The translations under genes were made by a program, and so were the position numbers. From assembly GCF_004799285.1 (NCBI RefSeq), contig NZ_SSND01000001.1, positions 558,001-622,000 on the forward strand: a stretch of 64,000 bases of DNA, written 5' to 3'. Shown in pieces: positions 42,354-51,025 of this stretch (position 1 is its first letter; each line of letters opens with the position of its first letter). The DNA is from Aliigemmobacter aestuarii. Its GTDB lineage: Bacteria; Pseudomonadota; Alphaproteobacteria; Rhodobacterales; Rhodobacteraceae. The notes under the pieces were generated by a model that did no database searches, was not told the DNA's origin, and saw nothing but the letters and a program-made list of their open reading frames with translations.

Positions 42354-43814
42354 CTAGCCTTCCTGCCACCTCAGCAGGTCAAACAGCCGCGCCGCGTCGG
42401 GTTCCGTCTCAAAGGCCATGACGGTCGCCAGAACCTCGGCCTGACGGGCGGGCGACAGCAGGCCCTCGGCGCAATCGCGGAACTTGCCCGCCAGATCATC
42501 ATCCGACAGCGGATTGTGCGGCCCTCCGCGATAGGCCTCGTCTGCCCATCGGGTCAGGGTGCGGCCGTCGCGCGTGGTCACCTCGATCCGCGACCGGATC
42601 CGATCCCATCCCATGTCCTCGATCCCCTGGTCGAACGCTGTCTCGATCCGGGCCTGCATGTCCTGGCAGGCGGGGGTTGACACGAATTCATCGGTGAATT
42701 CCGCCTTGCCCGCCCGGCCCCGCAGGATGATCGCGGACAGAAGGAACGCGAAGGAAAACTTGCCCTCAAGTTCCGTCCGGGCGATGCGGAAGCGGATCGG
42801 GCCAAGCACGTTCGACCCGGCGCAGAGACGCACGCTGGCGATGTCCTGGGGCGCAAGCCCTTCGTCGCGCATCAGGAACAGCATCGCATCCATGCTGGGA
42901 TGGGTCAGTACGCCCGATGGATAGGGCTTGATGCTGACGCCGGGCGACAGCATCGAATGGGGCGCGCCGAACCGGTCGCGGACAAGCTGCGGCTCGCCCC
43001 CCGGACCGGCAATCGCCAGATAGCCCCAGCGGCCGTCCAGCGCCTCGGCATTGGCCGACAACCCGTGCCGCGCCAGCAAGGCCGCCGTCACGCCGTTTTC
43101 GGCCGCCCTGCCTACATGCAGGGGTTTCGTCATCGTGCCGAACCCCGCGCGGATGCCCGACGCCATCGAGGCCGCGATGCCAAGCGCACGGGCGGTCTGT
43201 TCGACGTCAAGGCCAAGCAGGTTCGATGCGGCGGCCGCGGCGGCAAAGGTGCCGATCGTGCCCGAGGTATGAAAGCCCCGCATGTAATGATCGGGATTGA
43301 TCGCCTCGGCCACCTTGCAGCCGACCTCGAACCCGGCGGTGAAGGCGGCAAGAAAGCGCCGCCCGTCGACCGGCATGCCGGTTTCTTGCGCGACCGTCTC
43401 GCACAGCGCCAGCGCCGCCGCCAGCGGCGGCACGGTGGGGTGCATCAAAAGGCCATAGGGCCGGCCCGGCCCCTCGGCCAGCTGGGTATCGTCCCAGTCC
43501 ATCGCATGCCCCGCCGTCCCGGCCCAAAGAGCCGCCGCAGGTGCGGGCAGGCCCGGATGGGCCAGCCCCAGAAGGCGCGCCTGTGCCGCGCCGCCCTGTC
43601 CCGTCAGGAAGGACAGCAGGGGCGCCATGCCGGGCTGGTCGCTGCCCGCCAGCATCACCGAAAGCCCGTCCAGCATGCAGCGCCGCGCAAGCCGCAGGGT
43701 CTCGGCATCCAGATCGTCGAACCGGTGCCCCGCTGTGAAGCGGGCCGCCGCAGCCGTCAACCCCTGCAGATGCGTCCAGCGATCGGCATCGGCGCCCTTC
43801 CCTGTCTGCTGCAT
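42354..43814 (-). CDS. MmgE/PrpD family protein 1
   Basis: A 486-residue member of the MmgE/PrpD superfamily, which includes 2-methylcitrate dehydratase and cis-aconitate decarboxylase. Diagnostic stretches are AHAMDWDDTQ, GFEVGCKVAEAINPDHYMRGFHTSGTIGTFAAAAAAS, GIRAGFGTMTKPLHVGRAAENGVTAALLA and SPGVSIKPYPSGVLTHPSMDAML. The substrate is unknown. The ATG at 43814 is favoured over the GTG three bases earlier because GGGGGAG is then well spaced. A TTGTTGAC box lies 55 and another 97 bases upstream. It is the last gene before the GntR regulator on this strand, but has its own promoter region. Confidence 0.9.
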   Translation of the reverse strand: MQQTGKGADADRWTHLQGLTAAAARFTAGHRFDDLDAETLRLARRCMLDGLSVMLAGSDQPGMAPLLSFLTGQGGAAQARLLGLAHPGLPAPAAALWAGTAGHAMDWDDTQLAEGPGRPYGLLMHPTVPPLAAALALCETVAQETGMPVDGRRFLAAFTAGFEVGCKVAEAINPDHYMRGFHTSGTIGTFAAAAAASNLLGLDVEQTARALGIAASMASGIRAGFGTMTKPLHVGRAAENGVTAALLARHGLSANAEALDGRWGYLAIAGPGGEPQLVRDRFGAPHSMLSPGVSIKPYPSGVLTHPSMDAMLFLMRDEGLAPQDIASVRLCAGSNVLGPIRFRIARTELEGKFSFAFLLSAIILRGRAGKAEFTDEFVSTPACQDMQARIETAFDQGIEDMGWDRIRSRIEVTTRDGRTLTRWADEAYRGGPHNPLSDDDLAGKFRDCAEGLLSPARQAEVLATVMAFETEPDAARLFDLLRWQEG

Positions 43815-43868
43815 CACATCTCCCCCTCTGTCGGCAAAATGAAATTCATACGCAAGTTAAATTTTAAA

Positions 43869-43878
43869 TTGTTGACGA
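43869..43878 (+). promoter_or_regulatory. TTGT-NN-ACAA box 1 (half-conserved)
   Basis: TTGTTGACGA in the AT-rich region upstream of MmgE/PrpD gene 1, one base short of a perfect inverted repeat. It shares the 8-mer TTGTTGAC with four other sites at 43.9, 50.7, 50.9 and 56.8 kb. Confidence 0.5.
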
Positions 43879-43910
43879 TCAAGGGAAATACGCTGAATTT
43901 ACGACGAATA

Positions 43911-43920
43911 AAGTCAACAA
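43911..43920 (-). promoter_or_regulatory. TTGT-NN-ACAA box 2 (half-conserved)
   Basis: On the minus strand TTGTTGACTT, 97 bases upstream of the MmgE/PrpD gene 1 start. TTGACT could serve as a -35 box for that gene, so a bound repressor would block the polymerase. Confidence 0.45.
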
Positions 43921-44008
43921 AATTCCCGACCAACGACGAAGACACCGCCGCGGATCGCGGCGCGACGATCAGGGGGATCTGGGGGTCTGGGGGATCTGGG
44001 GGGGCGGA

Positions 44009-44722
44009 TCAGTCGCGGCGGTTTGCCGATTGTTCGACGGTCGACCGGAAGCGGAGCTTTGCCCGTTCCACATGACGGAAGAACGCCTCTTGCGCGCGCA
44101 GCTTGTCGCCCGAGGCGATGGCGTCGACCATCTCGCGGTGTTCGCGGTTCGACACGGCAAGCCCGCCTGCCTGCACCAGCCCGCGCGCCCGGCACAGGTG
44201 GAGCTTGTTCACAAAGCCCCGGTATTCGGCCACAAGCGTGCTGTTGCCGGTTGCGTTGATCAGATAATCGTGGAAGGCGAGGTTCAGACGATAGTAATCG
44301 TCGAAGTTCCGCGCCTGCGCCAGAACCTCAAGCTCGTCCAGGAACTGGTGCATCCGCGCCAGAAGCTCGTCATTCACGCGGTCGGTCAGGATGCGTCCGG
44401 CCAGCCCGAAGACGGCGGCGCGCACGTCGTAAAGCTCCATCGCCTCGTCTGTCGAAATCGCGCGGACAAAGACGCCGCGGTTGCGGATCATCTCGACCAG
44501 CCCCTTGGCATGAAGCGCCTGCATGGATTCCCGCAAGGGCCCGCGGCTGATGCCGAAGCGCTGCGACAGCTCCAGCTCGTTCAGCCGCTCGCCGGGCTGC
44601 AGCTCGCCCGTCAGGATCAGATGCTCCAGCCGCCGTTCGGTCTGGACGGTCAGCGAAAGGGAACGGTCCGGCTCTTGTTCCGACACCGGCGTTCCTTCGT
44701 CGATGGCGCGTTCTTCCGACAC
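44009..44722 (-). CDS. GntR family regulator, FCD type
   Basis: A 237-residue regulator. The winged helix is at about residues 20-88: RLEHLILTGELQPGERLNELELSQRFGISRGPLRESMQALHAKGLVEMIRNRGVFVRAIS. The C-terminal FCD domain has DDYYRLNLAFHDYLINATGN, LHLCRARGL and SNREHREMVDAIASGD, with the conserved Asp and His residues that bind metal and a carboxylate effector. The GTG at 44722 is chosen for its upstream GGGGGAAGGG; a TTG at 44740 is possible. Because it lies inside the MmgE/PrpD and dehydrogenase cluster it is the likely controller of that cluster through the TTGT-NN-ACAA boxes. The upstream 95 bases contain a direct repeat of ATTGCA. Confidence 0.87.
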   Translation of the reverse strand: MSEERAIDEGTPVSEQEPDRSLSLTVQTERRLEHLILTGELQPGERLNELELSQRFGISRGPLRESMQALHAKGLVEMIRNRGVFVRAISTDEAMELYDVRAAVFGLAGRILTDRVNDELLARMHQFLDELEVLAQARNFDDYYRLNLAFHDYLINATGNSTLVAEYRGFVNKLHLCRARGLVQAGGLAVSNREHREMVDAIASGDKLRAQEAFFRHVERAKLRFRSTVEQSANRRD

Positions 44723-44817
44723 GAAACCCTTCCCCCTCAAGCGGAACTGCGACGGTGTTATATACGAATTGCATCCGATTGCAGTGGGGAATCTCGGTTT
44801 TCCCCGACCTTCTGGCC

Positions 44818-45897
44818 TTACTGCAACATCCCCGCGACGATCCCTTCAACCATCTGCGCCTGCGTGGCGCTGCCCCGGATGTCGGGCGTCCGCGTGGCCG
44901 GATCGGCCAGCGCCCGGTCCATCCCGCGCCGCATCCTTTCGGCGGTGGCGACAGCAGCAGGCAGCCCATGGCGATGGCCCAGCCATTCGAACAGCATCCG
45001 GGTGGATTCGATCATCGCATAGGGGTTGGCGATGCCCTTTCCCGCGATGTCGGGCGCCGATCCGTGGGTTGCCTGCGCCATAGCGATGGACCCGCGTCCG
45101 ATGCAAAGGCCCGGCGCCATGCCAAGCCCGCCCACCAGCCCCGCCGCCTCGTCCGTCAGGATGTCGCCGAACATGTTCGTGGTCACGATCACGTCGAAGG
45201 ACTGCGGGTCGCGCACCAGCCGCATGGCCATCGTATCGACGATCACCTCGTCCACGGTCACATCGGGATAATCCGCCGCCACCTCGTAGCAGCCGTCCAC
45301 GAACATCCCGCAACCCAGCTTGAACACGGTGTTCTTGTGCACCAGCGTCAGCCGCTTCTTGCGGGTGCGGGCGATGTCGAAGGCCGCGCGGGCCACCTTG
45401 CGCGACCCCTCGCGCGAAATGACCCGGACCGAGATGGTCAGGTCCGGGTTCGGCCGGAACTCGCCCGACCCCATGAATACATTGCGATCGGGCTGGAAGC
45501 CTTCGTTGTTCTCGCGCACGATCACAAGGTCGATGTCATCGCGCAGGCAGCCGATACCGGGATAGGACCGGGTGGGCCGCACATTGGCGAACAGGTCGAA
45601 ATGCTTGCGCAGGATCGGATGCGGATTGATCGCCTCGGGCACCTTCGGATAGTCGCGGTGCCCGATCGGCCCCAGGATCCAGCCGTCCAGCGTGCCCAGG
45701 GTTTCCAGCGTGCCGGGCGGCAGGGTGTGGCCGTGGCTGTCCAGCGCGGCGCGGCCGATGGGCAGATGCACCCAGTCGATCGCCTGACCTTCGGCCCAGG
45801 CCGCGGCCTCGGCGATGCGGACCGAGGCGGGCACGATTTCGTGCCCGATGTCGTCGCCGTTCAGAACGCCGATGCGAAGTAAGCGCGCCCCGGTCAT
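44818..45897 (-). CDS. Isocitrate/isopropylmalate/tartrate dehydrogenase family enzyme 1
   Basis: A 359-residue beta-decarboxylating dehydrogenase. It begins [16 protein letters not shown] (family GDGIGPE changed to GDDIGHE), has [14 protein letters not shown] and the acid-binding region [18 protein letters not shown], then catalytic Lys in [13 protein letters not shown], and the metal-binding [38 protein letters not shown] ends the active site. It oxidises a 2-hydroxy-dicarboxylate (malate-type), with tartrate or a substituted malate plausible. It is sandwiched between the GntR gene and MmgE/PrpD gene 2 and overlaps the latter by four bases. Confidence 0.88.
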   Translation of the reverse strand: MTGARLLRIGVLNGDDIGHEIVPASVRIAEAAAWAEGQAIDWVHLPIGRAALDSHGHTLPPGTLETLGTLDGWILGPIGHRDYPKVPEAINPHPILRKHFDLFANVRPTRSYPGIGCLRDDIDLVIVRENNEGFQPDRNVFMGSGEFRPNPDLTISVRVISREGSRKVARAAFDIARTRKKRLTLVHKNTVFKLGCGMFVDGCYEVAADYPDVTVDEVIVDTMAMRLVRDPQSFDVIVTTNMFGDILTDEAAGLVGGLGMAPGLCIGRGSIAMAQATHGSAPDIAGKGIANPYAMIESTRMLFEWLGHRHGLPAAVATAERMRRGMDRALADPATRTPDIRGSATQAQMVEGIVAGMLQ

Positions 45898-47279
45898 TGC
45901 GCCGCCTCCAGCAGGGCCACGGATTGCCGCGCCACGTCGGCCACATCCCGCAGGTCCGCCGTCTTCCAGCAGCGCGCCAGCAGGGCTTCTGCCGCCTCCT
46001 CGCCGATCACCAGCGCCGCCTGATTGCGGAACTTGGTATCGATCTGGGCATCGGTCAGCGGCACGTCGCGGCTGCCGATGGCGCGGTGGACATGCCGCCG
46101 CAAGGTCGAACCGTCGCGGAAGGTCACGTCGATCGTCACCGAGGCCTCGTGGCAGGCGGGATCGGCGGTGGCCTCGATCCGGTCGCGCAGGTCGACGATT
46201 TCGGGCAGGGTCACCACCTCGTCGGTAAAGGCCGTGGGGGCACCATCGCCGCGCAGAAGCGCGCAGGCGGCGGAATGGAACACGCTGAACTTGCCTTCAA
46301 GACCCGTGCGGGGCGTGCGCTTGCCCGTCAGTTCCAGAACCAGCGGATGCGTCGTCAGATGCACGCGGGCAATGTCCTGCACCCGGTCGCCGATCTCGGC
46401 GCGGATCTGCTGGCAACCGTCGATCGCGGGATGGATAACGATCCCGCAGGCAAAGGGCTTGTAACTGTTCAGCCCCGCTTCCCAGCGGGTGCCCAGATCG
46501 CCCAGGATCTCGTTCCAGTCCTGCTTGTCCGACATCACGCAGGCAAAGCCGCGCGGCGCCTCGATGGCGCGTTCGGATGAATCGAACCCCGCCTCGGCCA
46601 GAAGCGCGGCCAGAAGCCCGTTTTCGGCCGATTTGCCGGGATGGAAGCTTTTCGTCATTGTCCCGAACATCTCGCGCAGGCCGGCCGATTGCGATGCCGC
46701 CAGACCGAAGGCCCATTGCATCTGCTGCCGCGACAGGCCGATCGCCTTGCCGACCGCCGCCGCCGCGCCGAAGACGCCCGCCGTGCCGGTGATGTGCCAG
46801 CCGCGGTCATAGTGATGGGGATAGACAGCGTTGCCGATGCGGCATTCCACCTCGACGCCCACGATCAGCGCGGTCAGGAAATCCGCGCCGGTCATCGGGC
46901 GGGTTTCGGCCAGCGCCAGCAGGGCCGAGGCGACCGGCCCCGCCGGGTGGATGATCGTCTTCAGATGCGTGTCGTCATAATCCAGAACATGCGAGGTGAT
47001 GCCGTTCACAAGCGCCGCCTTCAGCATGTCCAGCCGTTCGGGGCGGCCCAGAACCGTGGCATGGCGCGGCCCCGACAGCGGCATCACCGCCTTCAGCGCG
47101 GCGTCGACCGTTTCGTGCCGCGCACCGCCCACGGCGCAGCCCACCCAGTTGACGAAGGTCCGAAGCCCCTCGCGGCGCACCTCGGCGGGGATGTCCGCGC
47201 CCTTCAGCGTGACGACCCATTCGGCCAGAAGCCGGGTCACTTCCGGCGTGCCGGGGGGCGTGGCGTGATGTCCGCTCAT
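45894..47279 (-). CDS. MmgE/PrpD family protein 2
   Basis: A 461-residue MmgE/PrpD protein: VNWVGCAVGGARHETVDAAL, HVLDYDDTHLKTIIHPAGPVASALLALAE, GVEVECRIGNAVYPHHYDRGWHITGTAGVFGAAAAVGKAIGL, SAGLREMFGTMTKSFHPGKSAENGLLAALLAEAG and NSYKPFACGIVIHPAID. In the family such proteins dehydrate, isomerise or decarboxylate tri- and dicarboxylates. It overlaps the downstream dehydrogenase by four bases and follows the SDR by 12. It is the closest of the three to the dehydrogenase and probably prepares its substrate. Confidence 0.9.
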   Translation of the reverse strand: MSGHHATPPGTPEVTRLLAEWVVTLKGADIPAEVRREGLRTFVNWVGCAVGGARHETVDAALKAVMPLSGPRHATVLGRPERLDMLKAALVNGITSHVLDYDDTHLKTIIHPAGPVASALLALAETRPMTGADFLTALIVGVEVECRIGNAVYPHHYDRGWHITGTAGVFGAAAAVGKAIGLSRQQMQWAFGLAASQSAGLREMFGTMTKSFHPGKSAENGLLAALLAEAGFDSSERAIEAPRGFACVMSDKQDWNEILGDLGTRWEAGLNSYKPFACGIVIHPAIDGCQQIRAEIGDRVQDIARVHLTTHPLVLELTGKRTPRTGLEGKFSVFHSAACALLRGDGAPTAFTDEVVTLPEIVDLRDRIEATADPACHEASVTIDVTFRDGSTLRRHVHRAIGSRDVPLTDAQIDTKFRNQAALVIGEEAAEALLARCWKTADLRDVADVARQSVALLEAAQ

Positions 47280-47291
47280 CCTTGTTTCTCC

Positions 47292-48083
47292 TTACAGCAG
47301 TCCGCGGGCGATGCCGCCATCGACATTGACCGACTGGCCGGTGATGTAGGCCGCGCAGGGGCTGGCCAGCCAGACGACCATCCGCGCGACCTCGTCGGCG
47401 GTGCCGAAGCGACCCAGCGGGATGTCCTTGGAAAAGTCGGCCAGCACGTCGTCGCGCGTGCGGCCCTCGTCGGCGGCGATCTTGTCAGCCCGGTTGGTCC
47501 AGAGCGGCGTCAGCGTGCGCCCCGGCGCCACCAGGTTGACGCGGATGCCGAGGGGGGCGAATTCGCTGGCCAGCGTCTTGTTCAGTCCCAGCATCCCCGC
47601 CTTGTGGACGTTCGACACGATCTGATGGGCATAGGGCATCTTCGACGCGGCCGCGCCCAGCATGACGACGGCGGGTGCTTGCCCCTTCTGCAAAAGCGGC
47701 AGATGCGCCCGGATCGCCCGGACCGTGGACAGGACGTTGAAGGTATAATTCCCCATCCAGTCTTCGTCCGACAGGTCGGCAAAGGCCGCACGAATGCTGC
47801 CGCCGACAGCCGATATCAGCACGTCAAGCCCGCCCCAGTCGGCGGCGACCCGTTCGGCCAGCGCCTCGGCGGTGCCCGCCTGGGTCACGTCGGCGACGGC
47901 CTCGGCCGGACGGCGCCCCGTGGCTTCTTCCATCCGCGCGGCGGCGGCGGCCAGATTTTCGGCGCTGCGCGAGGCGATCATCACCTGCGCGCCCTCGGCC
48001 AGCGCCAGCTTCGCCGCGGCCTCGCCGATCCCGTAGCTGCCGCCGATCACCAGAACGCGGCGGTTGCGAAATTCAAGATCCAA
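47292..48083 (-). CDS. SDR-like protein lacking the catalytic tyrosine
   Basis: A 263-residue short-chain dehydrogenase-like protein. The N-terminal RVLVIGGSYGIGEAAAKLAL is a good nucleotide-binding loop, and APGRTLTPLW and GQSVNVDGGIARG follow the family. In place of Y-x-x-x-K it has Ser157-Asn-Val-His-Lys161 (QIVSNVHKAGMLGL), so the catalytic Tyr is missing while Lys is kept. It may be a non-redox homologue or a binder. The TTG at 48083 is preceded by GGGAGGA. The gene starts inside the 3' end of the AbrB-type gene (11-base overlap), indicating coupling. Confidence 0.8.
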   Translation of the reverse strand: MDLEFRNRRVLVIGGSYGIGEAAAKLALAEGAQVMIASRSAENLAAAAARMEEATGRRPAEAVADVTQAGTAEALAERVAADWGGLDVLISAVGGSIRAAFADLSDEDWMGNYTFNVLSTVRAIRAHLPLLQKGQAPAVVMLGAAASKMPYAHQIVSNVHKAGMLGLNKTLASEFAPLGIRVNLVAPGRTLTPLWTNRADKIAADEGRTRDDVLADFSKDIPLGRFGTADEVARMVVWLASPCAAYITGQSVNVDGGIARGLL

Positions 48084-49158
48084 GCCTGATCCTCCCAAGT
48101 GCACAGTAAAGTTTGAAGACCCCCAGAACGGTCGTCGCCACGATCACGATCCGCATGACGTGGAACGCGGCCACCGTTTCGGCGTCCAGATGCATCACCT
48201 TCGCGATCAGCACCATTTCGGTGACCGCCGCGGGGGCCAGCGACAGGAAGGCCGTGGAAAACGGCATGTCGCCCAGATGCGAAAGGCCCACGGCGCCCAC
48301 CGCCGCCATCCCGATCAGGAAGAACCCGATCGCAACCGCGGCAGCCGTCACGCGCGGCAGGGCCGTCAGCAGGTCGCGGCGGAACTGGCAGCCAAGCCAG
48401 ACACCAAGGACGACCTGCGCCACCATGATCAGCCAGCCGGGCACGACGATGCCCTGCAACCCGGCCAGTGCCATCGCCATGCCCGCCAGGATCGGCCCGA
48501 CCAGCCAGGGGTTCGGCAGCGGCGTGGGTTTCAGCAGGACCGCGACCGCATAGGCCGCGGCCAGCCCGCCGACCAGCAGCGGCAGGCCCTCGATGCTGCC
48601 CGGCGCGCCGAAGGAACTGCCCCCTGCCCCCTGCATCGCCCCCAGCACGATGAACGGGGCCGTGGCCACCACCAGCGACACCCGCATCGCATGCACGACC
48701 GCGACCGATGACGGTACGCCCCCGAACCGTTCGGCGACAATCGCCATGTCGGCCACACCCCCCGCCGCCGTGGCGAAGAAGGCGGTGACGGGATCGACCC
48801 CGCCCAGCCTGCGGAACAGGAAGGCGGCCGTCGTCGTGACCGCGATCAGATAGACCGTGGCCAGCGCCATCTGCGGCAACAGCAGCAAAAGCGCGCCCAC
48901 CACCGGCGCGGTGAAGCGCAGGCCGATCGCAAGGCCGATCGCGACCTGCGCCAGTTCGCGGCCCTTCGGAACCAGCCGGAACCGCAGCCCCGCCGAGGAC
49001 AGCGCAGCGAAGACGAAGAACGGGCCCAGCATCCACGGCAGCGGGAGGCCCAGGGCAAAGGCCGCGGCACCGCAGGCCGCGCCCGCCGCATAGGTCACGA
49101 AAAGCTGCCGCAGCAGCCCGGCGATCCGGCCGGACCCTGCCCCCCGTTCCGCCGTCAT
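48073..49158 (-). CDS. AbrB family membrane transporter
   Basis: A 361-residue inner-membrane protein with about ten helices and internal duplication: PWMLGPFFVFAALSSAGLRFRLVPKGRELAQVAIGLAIGLRF in the first half and NPWLVGPILAGMAMALAGLQGIVVPGWLIMVAQVVLGVWLGCQFRRDLL in the second. This is the AbrB (old name ammonia monooxygenase) family. LAPAAVTEMVLIAKVMHLDAETVAAFHVMRIVIV is conserved at the C terminus. Members often accompany carboxylic-acid catabolism, so it may export or import an acid. It follows MmgE/PrpD gene 3 by 11 bases and overlaps the SDR gene. Confidence 0.85.
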   Translation of the reverse strand: MTAERGAGSGRIAGLLRQLFVTYAAGAACGAAAFALGLPLPWMLGPFFVFAALSSAGLRFRLVPKGRELAQVAIGLAIGLRFTAPVVGALLLLLPQMALATVYLIAVTTTAAFLFRRLGGVDPVTAFFATAAGGVADMAIVAERFGGVPSSVAVVHAMRVSLVVATAPFIVLGAMQGAGGSSFGAPGSIEGLPLLVGGLAAAYAVAVLLKPTPLPNPWLVGPILAGMAMALAGLQGIVVPGWLIMVAQVVLGVWLGCQFRRDLLTALPRVTAAAVAIGFFLIGMAAVGAVGLSHLGDMPFSTAFLSLAPAAVTEMVLIAKVMHLDAETVAAFHVMRIVIVATTVLGVFKLYCALGRIRLGS

Positions 49159-49169
49159 GGCGCCCTCCG

Positions 49170-50597
49170 TCAGCGCCGCAGAAGCGCCATCAGGCCGTGA
49201 ATGTCCGGCAGCTTTTCGATCTCGGCCACCATGGCGACGACCTCATCGGCCTTGGCCATGTCCCAGCGGGCGAATTCCGCACATTCGCGGAACTTGCCGG
49301 CCACCTCGTCATAGCTCATCGGGTTGGCCGGGCTGCCCTTGCCGAAATCGGCGACACCGGAAATCACGCGGCCATCGGCCAGGTGCACGTCGATATAGGT
49401 GGTCATCAGGTGATAGCCCGCGGCTTCGGCGCGGTCGTCCACCACGAAATCGACCTTCGCGATCATCTCTTTCACATCCGGGCGCAACACGACCTCGTCG
49501 GTGAATTCGTTCAGCCCGGCGCGGCCTTCGAGCAGAAGGATCGCCATGCAGAACTCCATCGAGAACTTCGCCTGCAGCTCGTTGCGCGGGTTGTGGTGGA
49601 TCAGGGCGTTCGGCATGTTCGAATTGGTGCCGACGCGGACGCGGACCACATCCCGTGCCTTGATCTTGTGTTCGCGGATCATGTGCAGCATCTCGGTCAT
49701 GCCGGGATGGGTCAGCGACCCCGACGGATGCGGCTTGATCGACACGCCGGGCGAATCGAAGGTCCAGGGCGCGCCCAGCTTGCCCGCGATCGCCTCGCGG
49801 TCATAGCCGCCGCCCGCCGCCTGGAAAAAGCCGCGCGGCGCCTCAAGGATGTTGCCCGCGGCGGTCCAGCTGTAGCTGGCGAACTGCGCCGCGACGACCC
49901 CGCTTTCCGAGGACCGGCCGGCGTGGAAGGGTTTGGTCATGGTGCCGAAATTCTCGCGCAGGCCGGCCGACTGGCTGCCTGCCATCGACAGCGCGCGCTT
50001 CATCGCATCCAGATCCAGCCCCATCAGGCGCCCGGCGGCCGAAGCGGCGGCATAGGTGCCGCAGGTGGCCGTGGCATGGAAGCCGTGCTGGTAGTGGCGC
50101 GGGTTGATCGCCTCGGCGATCTTGCATTCGACCTCGACGCCCAGGTGATAGGCCAGCATCACATCCGCCCCCGAGGCGCCCGTGGTTTCGCCAAGCGCAA
50201 GCGCGGCGGGCAGCGCCGGGGCCGTCGGGTGCGTCAGCAGGCCATAGACGCGGTCCTTGGCGACGGCGAGCTGGGTGTCGTCGTAATCGTCGGCGTGAAT
50301 GCCCACGCCGTTGCAGAAGGCCGCGAAGCGCGCGGGCACCTTCATGTCCGAGCCGATCACCGTCGCACCGCCCTCGGGTGCGCCGAGGTCGGCCATGTGG
50401 CGGCGCACCAGGTCGCCCGACCGCGCGACCGATCCCGAAAGCGCCAGGCCAAGCCCGTCGAGAATCGATTTCTTGCCGTTCGCGACCACAACCGCAGGCA
50501 GGTCGGGGGTTTTGGTGTTCAGCACGAATTCGGCGACTTCCTGGGTCAGACCGGCAACGTAGCTTGCGCCCTCGGCCCCCCGATTCTCGATGTTCAT
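49170..50597 (-). CDS. MmgE/PrpD family protein 3
   Basis: A 475-residue MmgE/PrpD protein. Diagnostic stretches are SILDGLGLALSGSVARSG, GIHADDYDDTQLAVAKDRVYGLLTHPTAPALPAALALGE, GVEVECKIAEAINPRHYQHGFHATATCGTYAAASAAG, SAGLRENFGTMTKPFHAGRSSESGVVAAQFASY and SPGVSIKPHPSGSLTHPG. AGGAGG lies eight bases before the ATG at 50597, so the longer reading to 50765 is not used. It is the first gene of a minus-strand operon running through AbrB, SDR, MmgE/PrpD 2 and the dehydrogenase. A TTGTCAACAA box stands 98 bases upstream. Confidence 0.92.
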   Translation of the reverse strand: MNIENRGAEGASYVAGLTQEVAEFVLNTKTPDLPAVVVANGKKSILDGLGLALSGSVARSGDLVRRHMADLGAPEGGATVIGSDMKVPARFAAFCNGVGIHADDYDDTQLAVAKDRVYGLLTHPTAPALPAALALGETTGASGADVMLAYHLGVEVECKIAEAINPRHYQHGFHATATCGTYAAASAAGRLMGLDLDAMKRALSMAGSQSAGLRENFGTMTKPFHAGRSSESGVVAAQFASYSWTAAGNILEAPRGFFQAAGGGYDREAIAGKLGAPWTFDSPGVSIKPHPSGSLTHPGMTEMLHMIREHKIKARDVVRVRVGTNSNMPNALIHHNPRNELQAKFSMEFCMAILLLEGRAGLNEFTDEVVLRPDVKEMIAKVDFVVDDRAEAAGYHLMTTYIDVHLADGRVISGVADFGKGSPANPMSYDEVAGKFRECAEFARWDMAKADEVVAMVAEIEKLPDIHGLMALLRR

Positions 50598-50694
50598 GGT
50601 CAGATCCTCCTGTCTGGGGGTGCTGGCGCGAAGCGATCCGTCACGGCCCGCGCGGGCACCTTTCCCGGTCAGTGAAAAACAGCAGGTCCACAAA

Positions 50695-50704
50695 TTGTCA
50701 ACAA
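50695..50704 (-). promoter_or_regulatory. TTGT-NN-ACAA box 3
   Basis: TTGTCAACAA, a perfect 4+2+4 inverted repeat; read on the minus strand it is TTGTTGACAA and includes TTGACA facing MmgE/PrpD gene 3, 98 bases downstream. It is likely to be a GntR/FCD operator. Confidence 0.65.
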
Positions 50705-50901
50705 AAATGAGGGGGTGGTCGAGCAAATCACGACGCGGGAACCTCGCAAGAAAACCCATTCGCAACCCGGAATGCAGCCTTATTTAGCGTTTTTAAAAGA
50801 TAAAATTGAAATCTCCATCGCCAGGCAAGCAGTATCAGTGGCGCATGGCGTCGCTCGACAATGACGACGATAAGGCCCACCATTCACGCCTTTGCGATAA
50901 A

Positions 50902-50911
50902 TTGTTGACAA
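50902..50911 (+). promoter_or_regulatory. TTGT-NN-ACAA box 4
   Basis: TTGTTGACAA, flanked by A and T so that the repeat extends to 12 bases. It contains a TTGACA -35-like element facing tctC, 115 bases downstream. It is the best-conserved copy of the group. Confidence 0.65.
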
Positions 50912-51025
50912 TGAAATCACCGGCCGTAATGTTCACGACGTCAAGGCCCTGCGCTTTGTCCCGTAACGGGGCCAGGGAAGGAACCCGGCGATGCAGGCAT
51001 TGACCAGCATGGAGGAGGAAATCGC

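Larger units (their letters stand above)
50598..51025. other. Divergent control region of the MmgE/PrpD operon and tctCBA
   Basis: About 430 bases without a gene. The central part is clearly more AT-rich than the surroundings and holds the two best TTGT-NN-ACAA boxes (50695-50704 and 50902-50911). Each lies close to a TTGACA-like -35 element facing its own gene. A GGAGGAGGAA ribosome binding site for tctC ends the region. Confidence 0.5.

Noticed and set aside
44723-44817. A GTTATATAC element and ATTGCA repeat upstream of the GntR gene as a sixth operator
   Set aside because: It does not match the TTGTTGAC box; it may be a promoter or another site but I cannot tell.
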